Notes: generated from the letters alone by a model not told the origin. A DNA stretch of 64,000 nucleotides from Qipengyuania soli (GCF_015529805.1 NZ_CP064654.1:1798001-1862000), one strand, 5' to 3'. Counted from the stretch's first letter, positions 1 through 9,533 are shown. Program-made: numbers and translations.

Positions 1-384
1 TTCGACCGCGATTGTACGAACCTGAGTCTTCTTGACCAGCACCGATACGCGCGGATCGCGCACATAGTCGGCGGCATAGGCCGCCTCGACCGCGTGGGCG
101 AGCTCGGTCGCAGTCAATCCGGCTGCATGTACGTCACCGATCAACGGCAGGCTGACGACACCCGCGTTGTCGAGCGCAATCTCTTCGACACTGAGATCCG
201 CCTCGTCGAAGACCCGAACGGAAATGACGTCACCTGGCGAAAGTGCGTAGCGGCTAGGCAGCCGGTCGGAATCGTCGATGGCAATCGCGGCATATCCCGC
301 ATCCCCCTCAGGGATGATGGAGTCATTGCCGCGCTGGCAGGCAGTCATGACCAGGCATGCGGCAAGAAGACCGATGTTACGCAT
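1..384 (-). CDS. polysaccharide export lipoprotein (Wza-like), 3' end outside the window
   Basis: The first 128 codons of an outer-membrane polysaccharide export protein are present; the gene runs off the left edge. The N-terminus is a lipoprotein signal with a cysteine at residue 16 (motif VMTAC). The Poly_export domain follows from about residue 47 (LSPGDVISVRVFDEADLS, then the conserved PLIGDV about 30 residues later and a DPRVSV strand). Proteins of this family form the outer-membrane channel for capsule or exopolysaccharide. The ATG overlaps the end of the O-antigen-ligase-like gene by 8 bases (ATGCGTAA), so the two are probably translationally coupled in one exopolysaccharide operon. 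The lipid anchor and Poly_export reading are strong; the polymer is unknown. Confidence 0.85.
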   Translation of the reverse strand, partial: MRNIGLLAACLVMTACQRGNDSIIPEGDAGYAAIAIDDSDRLPSRYALSPGDVISVRVFDEADLSVEEIALDNAGVVSLPLIGDVHAAGLTATELAHAVEAAYAADYVRDPRVSVLVKKTQVRTIAVE

Positions 385-1774
385 GCTGCGTAAACCCAAG
401 CTGCGAACCGTCATTTTCCGCGTCCATCCTGCGGTGATCCCCGGACACGCGAGACAATGCGCCCAGCAGGCCGACCGCGACCCCAGCAAGGCTCGCCAAT
501 GCCATGTTTCTCAGCGGATAATCAACGAGGCTGTGGAGCCCTATCACCATTAAAATACCGAAAGAGAGTAGGACCATCGGACGGTCGGCGGTGCCACGCG
601 ACCACGCCTTGCGTGCGAGCGGCAGAATCAGCGCCAGTACCGCTGCGAGTAGTAGCGGAGCCAGCACCCCTGCCTCGAGCAAGAACTCGAGGAAATCGTT
701 GTGCACGCGATTGGGAAACAGGTCATCGAGGACCTGCGCGCGCTCGACCGGGAGGAACACGCGGGTGAAGGTCCCAAGCCCACTGCCCGCGGGCCAGTAG
801 TGACCGATTGCGGTGACCGTGTCCTGCCACAGTTCGCTGCGGAAGTCGCGCGAGGCATCGAAGCGAGCGAGTACGGCGTCGATGCGGGGATTGCCGGACA
901 ATGTTGTAGCTGTCACTGCGACCGCCGCAACGAGCCCCCCCAGAGCAGCCATGCCGGCGGACAGCTGTCGCGCTAGCCCGACACTGCGCAGCATGAGGAA
1001 CTCCACCAAAAGGACCAGCGGCAACAGGCCGATACCTGCACGCGATCCTGTCAGTACGAGGGCGAGCAACAGGAAAGCCTGAAACAATAGCAACAGGCCA
1101 AGGTCGCCGCGGAAAAGCGGTCGCCTTCCGGTTGTCGTTGCCACCCAGGCAGTAAGCGCGAGCGATCCGATGAGAAGTGCATCTGCAGCCGAATTCCGGC
1201 TGGCATGGAAGGCCGTGAGCCAGAAATCGTGGCTGACCTCGTAGAGTCGGAACGCACCTGGCCCGCCTGCCATCTGCAATACCCCAAGTGCTGATCCAGC
1301 AAGGGCGAGCAGCCCGATGAGGAGGGTCACGGCACGCCGGTCGGCCGACCTAAGGGTCGAGACAGCGAGCATCGTCCCGGCGACAGGGATCAACGCGAGC
1401 AGGCTGGCCAGTGTGTTGAAGGGCGCAACTGACAGTGGCTGCCAACCCGACTCCGCGCCAACCAGTTCGAGCGAGCCCGCGAACAATTCGCGACCGGGCA
1501 AGGCCTTCCACAAGGACGGCGGCAGAGGAACCAGCTGAAGGATCGGCAAACCGACAATGAGCGCGGCAATCCAGACGATCTGCTTCGGCAGTCGCCGGGT
1601 CTCGCCGGCCCAGAATACCCATGCGATGACGCAGGCCGCAAAGCCGATCTGGACGAGGATTTCGGCCGCTGCACTCGGCGATCCGCCCCCACCCAGGACC
1701 ATGGCGATGGCGACATAGGCGGCCACGACCCAACCGTGGCGCGTTTGCGGCAGGCGCTTGTGCAGACCCGTCAT
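377..1774 (-). CDS. O-antigen ligase / Wzy-like polymerase family membrane protein
   Basis: A 465-residue polytopic inner-membrane protein with about 10-12 hydrophobic segments. The Wzy_C (O-antigen ligase) signature lies in the second half: an LTGSRAGIGLLPLVLL helix, a long periplasmic loop with the FRSELWQDT and GSGLGTF segments, then RVHNDFLEFLLEAGVLAPLLL. Family members join or polymerise lipid-linked glycans at the periplasmic face. Followed with an 8-base overlap by the polysaccharide export lipoprotein, so exopolysaccharide polymerisation is more likely than LPS ligation. The start ATG at 1774 is followed by a basic stretch and the first transmembrane helix. Polymerase and ligase cannot be told apart from sequence alone. 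Confidence 0.8.
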   Translation of the reverse strand: MTGLHKRLPQTRHGWVVAAYVAIAMVLGGGGSPSAAAEILVQIGFAACVIAWVFWAGETRRLPKQIVWIAALIVGLPILQLVPLPPSLWKALPGRELFAGSLELVGAESGWQPLSVAPFNTLASLLALIPVAGTMLAVSTLRSADRRAVTLLIGLLALAGSALGVLQMAGGPGAFRLYEVSHDFWLTAFHASRNSAADALLIGSLALTAWVATTTGRRPLFRGDLGLLLLFQAFLLLALVLTGSRAGIGLLPLVLLVEFLMLRSVGLARQLSAGMAALGGLVAAVAVTATTLSGNPRIDAVLARFDASRDFRSELWQDTVTAIGHYWPAGSGLGTFTRVFLPVERAQVLDDLFPNRVHNDFLEFLLEAGVLAPLLLAAVLALILPLARKAWSRGTADRPMVLLSFGILMVIGLHSLVDYPLRNMALASLAGVAVGLLGALSRVSGDHRRMDAENDGSQLGFTQHA

Positions 1775-1860
1775 GGCTCGTCCCGGCTCCTTCGGGAACC
1801 GGTTTAGATCGCGCCGCGCATACAGCGAACCTGCAGGCGCGGCCTATCCACCGCTTTCGC

Positions 1861-3024
1861 CTACATCGAGCGGGCGATCACCATCTTCATGACTTCGTTC
1901 GAGCCGCCGAAGATGCGGGTGATGCGGCTGTCACGATACATCCGTGCGATCGGATAATCGTTGATGTAGCCGGCGCCGCCGTGGAACTGCAGGCACTTGT
2001 CGACAACCTCGCCTTGCAGCTCGGTGACCCAGTATTTGGCCATGCAGGCGGTTGCGACGTCGAGTTCGCCCTTCAGGTGGCGGGCGATGCAGTCGTTGAC
2101 GAAGACTCGCGCCGCAGTGCCGCGCGCCTTGAGGTCGGCGAGCACGAACTGGGTATTCTGGAAATCCCAGATGGTCTGGCCGAAGGCCTTGCGGCTCTTG
2201 ACGTAGTCCAGCGTGACCTCGAGCGCTTTCTCGATCCCGTTCATCGCGCCCATGGCGATGATCAGGCGTTCCTGCGGCAGTTCCCCCATCAGCTGGTAGA
2301 AGCCCTTGCCCTCGACCCCGCCGAGAACATTTTCGGCCGGCACGAAGACATCGTCAAAGAACAGTTCGGACGTGTCGGCAGCGTCGAGACCGATCTTGTC
2401 GAGCTTCTTGCCGCGCTGGAAGCCTTCCGCCCCTTCGGTTTCGAGCAGCATCAGCGAAATGCCCTTGGCCCGCTCGTTGGGATCGGTCTTGGCGACGACG
2501 ACGATGAAGTCGGCGGTCTGGCCGTTCGAGATGTACGTCTTGGCCCCGTTGATGCGGTAACCGTTGCCGTCCTTCAGGGCTGTGGTGGTGATGCTCTGGA
2601 GGTCGGAACCCACGCCCGGTTCGGTCATGGCGATGGCGCTGACCAGTTCGCCGGAGACGAGCTTGGGCAGGTATTTCTTCTTCTGCTCCTCGGTCCCGTG
2701 ACGCACGAGGTAGGGCAGGATCACGGTATTGTGCAGCGAGGCGGCGAAGCCTTCGACCCCGTGCTTGCCCTGCTGGTCGATGACCACCATGTCGTGGCGG
2801 AAATCGCCGCCGTGGCCGCCGTATTCGACCGGAACCGACACGCCGAGCAGTCCGGCCTGGCCCGCCTCACGCCAGAAATCGCGTTCCACCTGCCCGTTCT
2901 CGCGCCATTGGAGGACGCGCTTTTCAGGCGCATGCTGCTGGTAGAACTTGCCCACGGCGTCGGCGAAGATCGAAATCTCCTCGTCGTTCATGAACTCGGG
3001 CTGCGGCACGTCGATTGCTGGCAT
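1861..3024 (-). CDS. acyl-CoA dehydrogenase
   Basis: An FAD-dependent acyl-CoA dehydrogenase of 387 residues, the normal family length. Visible landmarks are GLLGVSVPVEYGGHGGD near the N-terminus, the AMTEPGVGSDLQSI flavin and substrate loop, NGAKTYISNG in the middle beta-domain, a DFQNTQFVLADL helix, and the C-terminal QFHGGAGYINDYPIARMYRD and IFGGSNEVMK segments; the last contains the usual catalytic glutamate position. The start was placed at MPAIDVPQ (ATG at 3024) because an upstream in-frame extension would run into the preceding crotonase gene and an AGAGAGGA-type Shine-Dalgarno lies upstream. It is probably co-transcribed behind the crotonase (31-base gap) as part of a beta-oxidation unit. 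The chain-length specificity is not evident. Confidence 0.88.
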   Translation of the reverse strand: MPAIDVPQPEFMNDEEISIFADAVGKFYQQHAPEKRVLQWRENGQVERDFWREAGQAGLLGVSVPVEYGGHGGDFRHDMVVIDQQGKHGVEGFAASLHNTVILPYLVRHGTEEQKKKYLPKLVSGELVSAIAMTEPGVGSDLQSITTTALKDGNGYRINGAKTYISNGQTADFIVVVAKTDPNERAKGISLMLLETEGAEGFQRGKKLDKIGLDAADTSELFFDDVFVPAENVLGGVEGKGFYQLMGELPQERLIIAMGAMNGIEKALEVTLDYVKSRKAFGQTIWDFQNTQFVLADLKARGTAARVFVNDCIARHLKGELDVATACMAKYWVTELQGEVVDKCLQFHGGAGYINDYPIARMYRDSRITRIFGGSNEVMKMVIARSM

Positions 3025-3055
3025 TTCTCGGGGGTCCTCTCTCGTATTCTTTCGC

Positions 3056-3817
3056 TTACTTGCCGGTCCAGTTTGGCTTGCGCTTCTCGGCAAATGCAGC
3101 CGCGCCTTCGCGGGCATCATGGCTGACGAAGACCGGTGCGATCAGCTGGCCCTGGCGCGTGTAGCGTTCCTCCATCGGCCAGCCGCGCGATTCCTTGACG
3201 ATCTGCTTGGAGACACGGACAGCGAGCGGGCCGTTGGCCACGATGCTTGCGGCAAGTTCCTTCGCCCCGTCGAGCGCCGAGCCATCGGTCACGCGGTTGA
3301 TCAGCCCCAGTTCGTAGGCCCGCGCAGCAGAGATGAAATCACCGGTAAGGGCTAGTTCCATGGCGACTCGCTCGGGAATCTGGTCCGGCAGCATCATCAC
3401 GCCACCGGCTGCGGCGACGAGCCCGCGCTTTACTTCGGGAATGCCGAACTTGGCGCCGGAATGGGCCACCACCAGGTCACAGGCGATCATCAGTTCGAGC
3501 CCGCCCGCAAGGGCATAGCCTTCGACCGCAGCGATCAGTGGCTTCACTGGCGGCTTCTGCACGATGCCACCGAAACCGCGCCCTTCGATGCTGGGCGATT
3601 CGCCGCGCAGGAAGCCCTTGAGATCCATGCCCGAACAGAAAGTGCCACCAGCGCCGGTCAGAATGCCGACCCGCAGATTGTCGTCGCTGTCAAGGCGATC
3701 CATCGCTGCCGCGATGCCTTCCGCAGCCGCCTTGGTCATCGCATTCTTGGCTTCCGGGCGGTTGATGGTGACGACAAGGATGCCGTCTTCTTCGCTCGTC
3801 AGGACTTCTTCGCTCAC
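3056..3817 (-). CDS. enoyl-CoA hydratase/isomerase (crotonase family)
   Basis: A crotonase-fold protein of about 253 residues. Family landmarks are VVTINRPEAKNAM, the oxyanion-hole segments GTFCSGMDLKGF and AAVEGYALAGGLELMIACDL, and FGIPEVKRGL. It probably hydrates enoyl-CoA intermediates in fatty-acid breakdown with the neighbouring acyl-CoA dehydrogenase and divergent thiolase. The start was chosen as GTG at 3817 because GGGAGAGAG lies about 6 bases before it and the strand containing VVTINRP then begins at the usual distance; ATGs at 3832 and 3859 are in frame but lack a clear ribosome site. The C-terminus GAAAFAEKRKPNWTGK is typical of this family. Regulation is probably through the palindrome at 3872-3887. 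Confidence 0.85.
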   Translation of the reverse strand: MSEEVLTSEEDGILVVTINRPEAKNAMTKAAAEGIAAAMDRLDSDDNLRVGILTGAGGTFCSGMDLKGFLRGESPSIEGRGFGGIVQKPPVKPLIAAVEGYALAGGLELMIACDLVVAHSGAKFGIPEVKRGLVAAAGGVMMLPDQIPERVAMELALTGDFISAARAYELGLINRVTDGSALDGAKELAASIVANGPLAVRVSKQIVKESRGWPMEERYTRQGQLIAPVFVSHDAREGAAAFAEKRKPNWTGK

Positions 3818-3871
3818 GCGGCTCTCTCCCATTGCAAATTGAAACTTGCCTTGCGCCATTGCTGGGCTACG

Positions 3872-3887
3872 TTTACGCAAACGTCAA
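3872..3887. promoter_or_regulatory. LiuR-like (MerR family) operator candidate in a divergent promoter
   Basis: The sequence TTTACGCAAACGTCAA sits between the crotonase (start 3817, minus strand) and the thiolase (start 3915, plus strand). It includes the perfect inverted repeat ACGTTT-ACGC-AAACGT (3869-3884). It closely resembles the MerR-family LiuR type of operator (TTTACG-N-ACGTCAA) that controls branched-chain and fatty acid catabolism in proteobacteria. The regulator gene is not in this window. The palindrome is seen directly; the regulator assignment is inference from recalled consensus. Confidence 0.5.
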
Positions 3888-3914
3888 CCGTTATCAGAGC
3901 TGAGAGGAACTGCC

Positions 3915-5177
3915 ATGGCCGAAGCCTATATCATCGACGCCGTCCGTACCCCTAGGGGCATCGGCAAGCCCGGCAAAGGCGCGCTTTCGCACCTTCATCC
4001 CCAGCATCTGGCAGCCACCGTGCTGAAGGCACTGCGGGAGCGGAACCACCTCGATACGACGACCGTCGACGACATCATCTGGTCGACCAGCAGCCAGAAC
4101 GGCAAGCAGGGCGGCGACCTCGGTCGCATGTCCGCGCTCGCTGCAGGCTATGACATCAGCGCCAGCGGTACGACGCTGGACCGTTTCTGCGGCGGCGGCA
4201 TCACCTCGGTGAACCTTGCCGCAGCAACGGTCATGTCGGGCATGGAAGACTGCGTCATCGCGGGTGGTACCGAGATGATGAGCTACACCACGGCCTATGC
4301 CGCCGAGCAGGCCAATGCCGGCTTGCCTCCGCGCATGATGGGTGCCGGAAACGAGGCTCTGGACGTGCTTCACCCGCAGAGCCACCAGGGCGTGTGTGGC
4401 GATGCGATTGCCAGCATGGAAGGCATCAGCCGCGAGGATCTCGACGCACTCGCACTCGTGAGCCAGCAGCGGGCCAAGCGCGCCATCGACGAAGGCCGCT
4501 TCGCCAAGTCGGTCGTGCCGGTCTACAACGAGGATGGTTCGGTTGCCCTGGATCACGAGGAATTCCCGCGTCCGGAAACGACGGCAGAGGGCCTGGCCGC
4601 ACTCCAGCCCAGCTTTGGCAAGCTTGCCGATTTCGAAATCGGCGGCACGACCTTCCGCAAGCAAATCAACCGCAAGTATCCAGACCTGCAGATCGAGCAC
4701 TTCCACCATGCCGGCAACAGCTCGGGCGTGGTCGACGGGGCTGCGGCGCTGCTGATCACCTCGGACGAATATGCCAAGGAACACGGTCTCAAGCCGCGTG
4801 GCCGCATCGTCGCTTATGCCAACCAGGGCGATTGCCCGACGCTGATGCTCAACGCGCCCGTCCCGGCAGCCAAGAAGGTGCTCGAGAAGGCCGGCCTGTC
4901 GAAAGACGACATCGATGTCTGGGAAATCAACGAGGCGTTCTCGGTCGTCGCCGAGAAGTTCATCCGCGACCTCGACCTCGATCGCGAGAAGGTCAACATC
5001 AACGGCGGCGCGATGGCGCTGGGCCACCCGATCGGCGCAACCGGTTCGATCCTGATTGGCACCGCCCTCGACGAACTCGAGCGTTCGGGTGGCCGTTATG
5101 GCCTCGTGACCATGTGTGCCGCGGGCGGCATGGCACCCGCGGTCATCATCGAACGCGTCGACGGCTTCGTCGAGTAA
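3915..5177 (+). CDS. acetyl-CoA C-acyltransferase (thiolase)
   Basis: A 420-residue thiolase for the last step of beta-oxidation or for acetoacetyl-CoA metabolism. The nucleophilic cysteine is in TLDRFCGGGITSVN (about residue 90), the catalytic histidine in NINGGAMALGHPIGATGS, and the second cysteine in LVTMCAAGGMAPAVI. The NEAF motif is present (WEINEAFSVVAEKF). The ATG at 3915 was preferred to an earlier in-frame start because GAGAGGA precedes it and MAEAYIIDAVRTPRG is the standard thiolase N-terminus. Transcribed divergently from the crotonase with a shared palindromic operator. The sequence does not decide between acetoacetyl-CoA and 3-ketoacyl-CoA as substrate. Confidence 0.88.
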   Translation: MAEAYIIDAVRTPRGIGKPGKGALSHLHPQHLAATVLKALRERNHLDTTTVDDIIWSTSSQNGKQGGDLGRMSALAAGYDISASGTTLDRFCGGGITSVNLAAATVMSGMEDCVIAGGTEMMSYTTAYAAEQANAGLPPRMMGAGNEALDVLHPQSHQGVCGDAIASMEGISREDLDALALVSQQRAKRAIDEGRFAKSVVPVYNEDGSVALDHEEFPRPETTAEGLAALQPSFGKLADFEIGGTTFRKQINRKYPDLQIEHFHHAGNSSGVVDGAAALLITSDEYAKEHGLKPRGRIVAYANQGDCPTLMLNAPVPAAKKVLEKAGLSKDDIDVWEINEAFSVVAEKFIRDLDLDREKVNINGGAMALGHPIGATGSILIGTALDELERSGGRYGLVTMCAAGGMAPAVIIERVDGFVE

Positions 5178-5180
5178 GCG

Positions 5181-6590
5181 TTACCTGGCCGAGGTGGCCG
5201 CGAGCAGGCGATAAGCCCAAGGCGCCAGCGTCACGCTGTCGCCAGCGGCCACCTTGACCCCATTCCCGCCACGGAACTCGCGATAGGTTCCGTCGGCAAG
5301 CTTGCTGGTGACTTCGAATGTCACCGGTTGGCTCGAGAAATTGAAGAAGGCGAGCACCTTCCCACTTTCGTCGCGCCGTGCCCAGGCGAAGACCTGCTGC
5401 GGTTTGTCGGTATCGACTTTCTGCATCACGCCGCCCCATTGCCCGTTGTCGAGCACCGGGTTGGCCTTGCGGAAGGCGATGAGGTCCTTCAGCAGGGCTC
5501 CGTATTCGCAGCCCTCACCCTGGCTCCAGTCGATCGAATCCTTCTCGAAGAACTCGAGCCGCTTGGCATTGCAGGCTTCCATCCCGTTGTGCACCAGTGG
5601 CAGGCCCTGGCCGGTAAAGGACAACACGGTCATCGCGTCGAGCGCGGGGCCGTAGTTCTCCTTCATCGTCCCTTCCCACGCATTGCTGTCGTGGTTCTCG
5701 ATATAGGTCAGGCGCATCGCCTCACGCGGCCAGAGGCTCTCGTTCTCGGCGTAATAGCCGTAGAAACTGGTTGCATCGCCTTCGCCATGCGCGACCTTCT
5801 TCGAGGTGACATGCCAATCCCAGCCGTAGGTCGCGTCGAAGGCAGCGAAGTGGAACGCGGTCTGCTGGACCTCGCCGAGCATGAAGACCGGCCGGATCGC
5901 GTCGAGCCGCCCGCGCATCTTCTCCCAGAAATCGAGCGGGACGTAACCGGCGACGTCGGCGCGATAGCCGTCGATCCCGAAGTCGCGCACCCACATTTCC
6001 ATTGCCCCGCCGACATGCTCGCGCACGCCCGGCTTGGACCAGTCGAGGTCGATGATGTCTGACCAGTCCCACCACGGCGTGGGACGGAAATCGCCCTTCC
6101 AGTCCTTCTCGTACCAGTCGGGGTGGTCCTTCGCCATCTGGTTGTCCCACGCAGTATGGTTGGCCACGAGGTCGAGGATAACGTGGAAGCCCTGCCGGTG
6201 CGCCTCGTCGACGAAGGCCTTGAGGTCCGCCTTGGTCCCGAATTCGGGGTTCACCTCGTAATAGTCCTGCACCGAATAGGGGCTGCCGAGGCCACCCTTG
6301 CGGTTCTCCTTGCCGATCGGGTGGATCGGCATCAGCCACAGGATATCGACGCCCAGTTCCTTCAGCCGAGGCAATTGTTCCTGCGCGGCCTTGAAGGTGC
6401 CTTCCGGCGTGAACTGCCGGGTGTTGATCTGGTAGAGCACCGCCTTGCGCGACCAGTCGGGGTGGGTGAGCGTGACCTTGCTGTGCGGCTCCCAATCGTT
6501 CGCAGCGGGCTCCGCCGGGCTTTCCTTCATCGCATAGGCGGTGCCGCCCAGGAGCGCGACGGCAGCGGCGGCTGTCAGAAGACGTTTCAT
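5181..6590 (-). CDS. secreted alpha-amylase family protein (GH13)
   Basis: A GH13 enzyme of 469 residues with a Sec signal peptide (MKRLLTAAAAVALLGGTAYA), so it probably acts in the periplasm on maltodextrins. The four GH13 regions are intact: DLVANH at about 140-145, GIDGYRADVA with nucleophile Asp212, MLGE with acid/base Glu240, and ENHD at 298-301. A C-terminal beta-sandwich follows, with segments such as VLAFFNFSSQPVTFEV. It is the last gene of a minus-strand unit: its ATG overlaps the stop of the sugar-porter gene (ATGA). The substrate, alpha-1,4-glucan oligosaccharides, is inferred from family and context; neopullulanase-type activity is possible. Confidence 0.87.
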   Translation of the reverse strand: MKRLLTAAAAVALLGGTAYAMKESPAEPAANDWEPHSKVTLTHPDWSRKAVLYQINTRQFTPEGTFKAAQEQLPRLKELGVDILWLMPIHPIGKENRKGGLGSPYSVQDYYEVNPEFGTKADLKAFVDEAHRQGFHVILDLVANHTAWDNQMAKDHPDWYEKDWKGDFRPTPWWDWSDIIDLDWSKPGVREHVGGAMEMWVRDFGIDGYRADVAGYVPLDFWEKMRGRLDAIRPVFMLGEVQQTAFHFAAFDATYGWDWHVTSKKVAHGEGDATSFYGYYAENESLWPREAMRLTYIENHDSNAWEGTMKENYGPALDAMTVLSFTGQGLPLVHNGMEACNAKRLEFFEKDSIDWSQGEGCEYGALLKDLIAFRKANPVLDNGQWGGVMQKVDTDKPQQVFAWARRDESGKVLAFFNFSSQPVTFEVTSKLADGTYREFRGGNGVKVAAGDSVTLAPWAYRLLAATSAR

Positions 6591-7924
6591 GATGAAGAAC
6601 TCCGATTCGAATTGACGAGTTGCGCGGCAACATCCTCGAGCGCGCGGCCCCGGGTCTCGACCATTGCGAAACGCACCCAGAGCAGTTGAAGGACCATCAT
6701 TCCGGCAAAGGTGAGGAAGATCGTCACGGGTGAAACGCTGGCCAGCACCGCAGGCATGACCAGAGTGAGGCCGGCAGCGAATACCCAATGCGTACCCGCT
6801 CCCAGGCTTTGCCCCTTGGCGCGCGCGGCGCTCGGGAAGATCTCGGAGATATAGACCCAGATGACTGCGCCCTGCCCCACCGCATGGGCCGCGATGAAGG
6901 CGAAGATGAAAGGCAGAACCAGGGCAAACTGTCCGCTCGCAAAGCCGTAGGCGGTCATCGACAGCGACAGGATGTAGCCGACACTGCCGAGATACATCAG
7001 CGCCTTGCGTCCGGCCCGGTCGATGAGCGCGAGCCCGACGAAGGTGAAGGCAAGATTGATCACCCCGATGCCGACGGTCGCGAGCAGCGCAGTCGAAGCC
7101 GCGGCGCCGCTCATCTCGAAGATGCGTGGTGCGTAATAGATGATCGCATTGATGCCGGAGAGCTGGTTGAAGAAGGCGATCAGGAAGGCGAGCATGATCG
7201 GGCGTCGCAAATGCCCGTCGAAAAACCGGCCCCAGCTGATCGAGCGTGCATCCTCGCTTGCCTCGGCCCGTATCGCAGCCAGCGTCTCGTCAACCGTTGC
7301 CGGATTGATGGCGGCGAGGATGGTGCGTGCCTTGTCCACCTCGTCGCGATTTACGCAGAGCCATCGCGGACTTTCGGGAATGAACAGCGTGGCCAGCAGG
7401 TAGGCAATGGCCGGCAAAGTTTCCGCACCAAGCATCCAGCGCCAATCGCTGTCCCCCATCCCCCCGAGCATCCAGTTGGAAGCGAATGCGACAAGGATGC
7501 CGAGGACGATCATGAACTGGAACAGTGCGACAAGGCGGCCGCGTTGTTCGCGCGGGGCGATCTCGGCGATATAGGCGGGTGCGGCGACCGAACTGGCACC
7601 AACCCCGACGCCACCAATCAAGCGGAAGATCATGAAGCTGACCGGGTCCCAGGCCAGCGCGGAACCGATGGCCGAGACCGCATAGAGCACGCCGATCCAG
7701 ATGAGCGTCTGCTTGCGGCCAAAACGGTCAGCGGGCCAGCCGCCCATCAAGGCGCCGATGACCGTGCCCCAGAGCGCCGCCGAAATGGCAAGTCCATGGA
7801 CCGCATCGCTCATCGACCAGACACGCTGGACGGCCTGCTCGGCCCCAGAAATGACTGCAGTGTCGAAGCCGAAGAGGAAGCCCGCGAGTGCGGCGACCAG
7901 CGCCCAGCTCGACGCGCGGCCCAT
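6587..7924 (-). CDS. MFS sugar porter (SP family)
   Basis: A 12-helix major facilitator of the sugar-porter subfamily, 445 residues. Diagnostic motifs are FLFGFDTAVISGAE in helix 1, GRKQTL and DRAGRK loops, the PESPRWL motif at the middle of the protein, QLSGINAIIYYAP in helix 7, and a VETRGRALED end (the PETKG-like sugar-porter signature). It probably brings glucose or maltose across the inner membrane. The ATG at 7924 shares one base with the stop of the upstream transporter (TGATG), and its own stop overlaps the amylase start. The longer in-frame N-terminal extension was rejected because it is basic, not hydrophobic, and lies inside the upstream gene. Confidence 0.87.
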   Translation of the reverse strand: MGRASSWALVAALAGFLFGFDTAVISGAEQAVQRVWSMSDAVHGLAISAALWGTVIGALMGGWPADRFGRKQTLIWIGVLYAVSAIGSALAWDPVSFMIFRLIGGVGVGASSVAAPAYIAEIAPREQRGRLVALFQFMIVLGILVAFASNWMLGGMGDSDWRWMLGAETLPAIAYLLATLFIPESPRWLCVNRDEVDKARTILAAINPATVDETLAAIRAEASEDARSISWGRFFDGHLRRPIMLAFLIAFFNQLSGINAIIYYAPRIFEMSGAAASTALLATVGIGVINLAFTFVGLALIDRAGRKALMYLGSVGYILSLSMTAYGFASGQFALVLPFIFAFIAAHAVGQGAVIWVYISEIFPSAARAKGQSLGAGTHWVFAAGLTLVMPAVLASVSPVTIFLTFAGMMVLQLLWVRFAMVETRGRALEDVAAQLVNSNRSSSS

Positions 7925-9438
7925 CAGAGCGCGGCCTTGACGCGCTGCATGGCGACTGCAGCAACCAGCCACGAGGCCGCAGCGAAGAGCATGGTCCACA
8001 CCGGCTCGCCGGGGAAGAAGGCATTCATGATGCTGCCCATCACCGTGGCCACGAGCAACTGCGGGACCACGATGAAGATATTGAACAGGCCCATGTAAAT
8101 GCCGAGTTTGGCCTGCGGCAGGTTACTGGCGAGGATCGCATAGGGCATGGCGAGGATGCTCGCCCAGGCAATGCCGATCCCGACTTCGGCCATCAGCAGG
8201 ACCTGCGCATCACGGACCAAGAAGAACATCAGGAAACCGATGGCGCCCAGCGTCAGGCAGATCGAATGCGTCATCACCTGGCCGAACTTGCGGCTCAGCC
8301 AAGGCAGCAAGGCAAGCGCGGCGACAGCGGCCACGCCATTGTAGACGGTGAAGAGGACATTCACCCAGTTCGCGCCCTCGTTGTAGACGGCGCTGGCCGT
8401 GTCGCTGCTGCCGAAGACATACTGGGTCACCACGGGGGTCGTGTTAATCCACATGATGAACAGCGCCGACCAGCTGAAGAACTGCACCAGCGCGAGGCGT
8501 TTCATCACGTCGGGCATGCCGGAAAAGTCGCCGACGATGCTCGACAGCATGTTCGCTGCGCGGCCCTTCTTCGCCATGGAAATCGCGAGCGCGCTGAGAA
8601 CGCCGTAAAGGGCCAGCAATCCGCCCAGGAGAAAGACCTCCTTCTCGAGCGCCAGGGCCTCGACCGCCAAGGCGACGAGGACGCCTGCCACGATCCAGAC
8701 CATCGCCGATCCGTAGCTCTTTGCAGCGAGCGCTCGCAGCGTCACGCCTTCGTCGACAGCCTCCTCGGCTCCGCCGAACGCCGCCTGCTCTTCCGGACTG
8801 TATTCGCGCGTCGTCAGGATGGTCCACATGACTGCCGCGAAGAGGGCTATGCCGCCGCCCCAGAAGCTCCATTTCACGGTGTCCGGCAGCGCGCCGTCAG
8901 CTGCGAGGTTGCTCACCCCGAGCTGTTCGAGGAACCAGGGAAAGATCGAGCCGACGACCGCGCCAGCGCCGATGAAGGCCGTCTGCACGGCATAACCCGC
9001 CGCGTGCTGGTCGGCGCGAAGCATGTCGCCCACGAATGCGCGGAACGGCTCCATCGAAATGTTGAGGCTGGCATCGAGCATCCACAGCATCGCTGCGGCA
9101 AACAGTAGCGGCGCGCCCATCGTCGGAGCGAAGGGCATCAGCAGCAGGGCAAGCGCCGACAGCACCGCACCGGTCAGGAAGTAGGGCCGGCGCCGCCCGA
9201 GCCGGTTCCAGGTGCGGTCCGAAAGGTGGCCGATGATCGGCTGGACCAGCAGGCCGGTCAGCGGCGCGGCGACCCATAGCGCGGGGAGGTCGTCTATCGA
9301 GGAGCCCAGCGTCTGGAAGACGCGGCTCATGTTGGCATTTTGCAGCGCGAAGCCGATCTGGATGCCGAAAAAGCCGAAGCTGATGTTCCATAGCCCGGCA
9401 AAGCCCTGGCGCGGCTTTTCGCGCAGCGTCTGTTCCAT
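7924..9438 (-). CDS. MFS transporter, GPH/SLC45-like (disaccharide uptake)
   Basis: A 504-residue major facilitator of the glycoside/SLC45-like type used for maltose or sucrose uptake in sphingomonads and Caulobacter. Landmarks are [19 protein letters not shown] at the N-terminus, [12 protein letters not shown] and [13 protein letters not shown] (the conserved loop 2-3 motif), and a long central loop with many charged residues at about 215-250. It is the first transporter gene after the LacI regulator, with GAGGGACTG as ribosome site and a CGTATACG operator core about 85 bases upstream. The role in bringing maltose or maltodextrin into the cytoplasm is inferred from family and context. Confidence 0.85.
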   Translation of the reverse strand: MEQTLREKPRQGFAGLWNISFGFFGIQIGFALQNANMSRVFQTLGSSIDDLPALWVAAPLTGLLVQPIIGHLSDRTWNRLGRRRPYFLTGAVLSALALLLMPFAPTMGAPLLFAAAMLWMLDASLNISMEPFRAFVGDMLRADQHAAGYAVQTAFIGAGAVVGSIFPWFLEQLGVSNLAADGALPDTVKWSFWGGGIALFAAVMWTILTTREYSPEEQAAFGGAEEAVDEGVTLRALAAKSYGSAMVWIVAGVLVALAVEALALEKEVFLLGGLLALYGVLSALAISMAKKGRAANMLSSIVGDFSGMPDVMKRLALVQFFSWSALFIMWINTTPVVTQYVFGSSDTASAVYNEGANWVNVLFTVYNGVAAVAALALLPWLSRKFGQVMTHSICLTLGAIGFLMFFLVRDAQVLLMAEVGIGIAWASILAMPYAILASNLPQAKLGIYMGLFNIFIVVPQLLVATVMGSIMNAFFPGEPVWTMLFAAASWLVAAVAMQRVKAAL

Positions 9439-9521
9439 TTCAGTCCCTCATCCCCGACGGGTCTTCGGCCCGTCCTCAATCAATCCGACATGGCTCGCAC
9501 GAAGAGCCAGTGGCAACAAGG

Positions 9522-9533
9522 ACGTATACGAAT
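9522..9533 (-). promoter_or_regulatory. LacI-type operator candidate upstream of the transporter-amylase unit
   Basis: The core CGTATACG (9523-9530) is a perfect 8-bp palindrome. Read on the minus strand the site is ATTCGTATACGT, which differs at one base from the site before the TonB receptor (ATGCGTATACGT at 10724-10735). It lies between the LacI gene and the first transporter. A CG-centred palindrome before both arms of a locus with a LacI gene is the expected pattern for autoregulated sugar control; binding is inferred. Confidence 0.55.
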
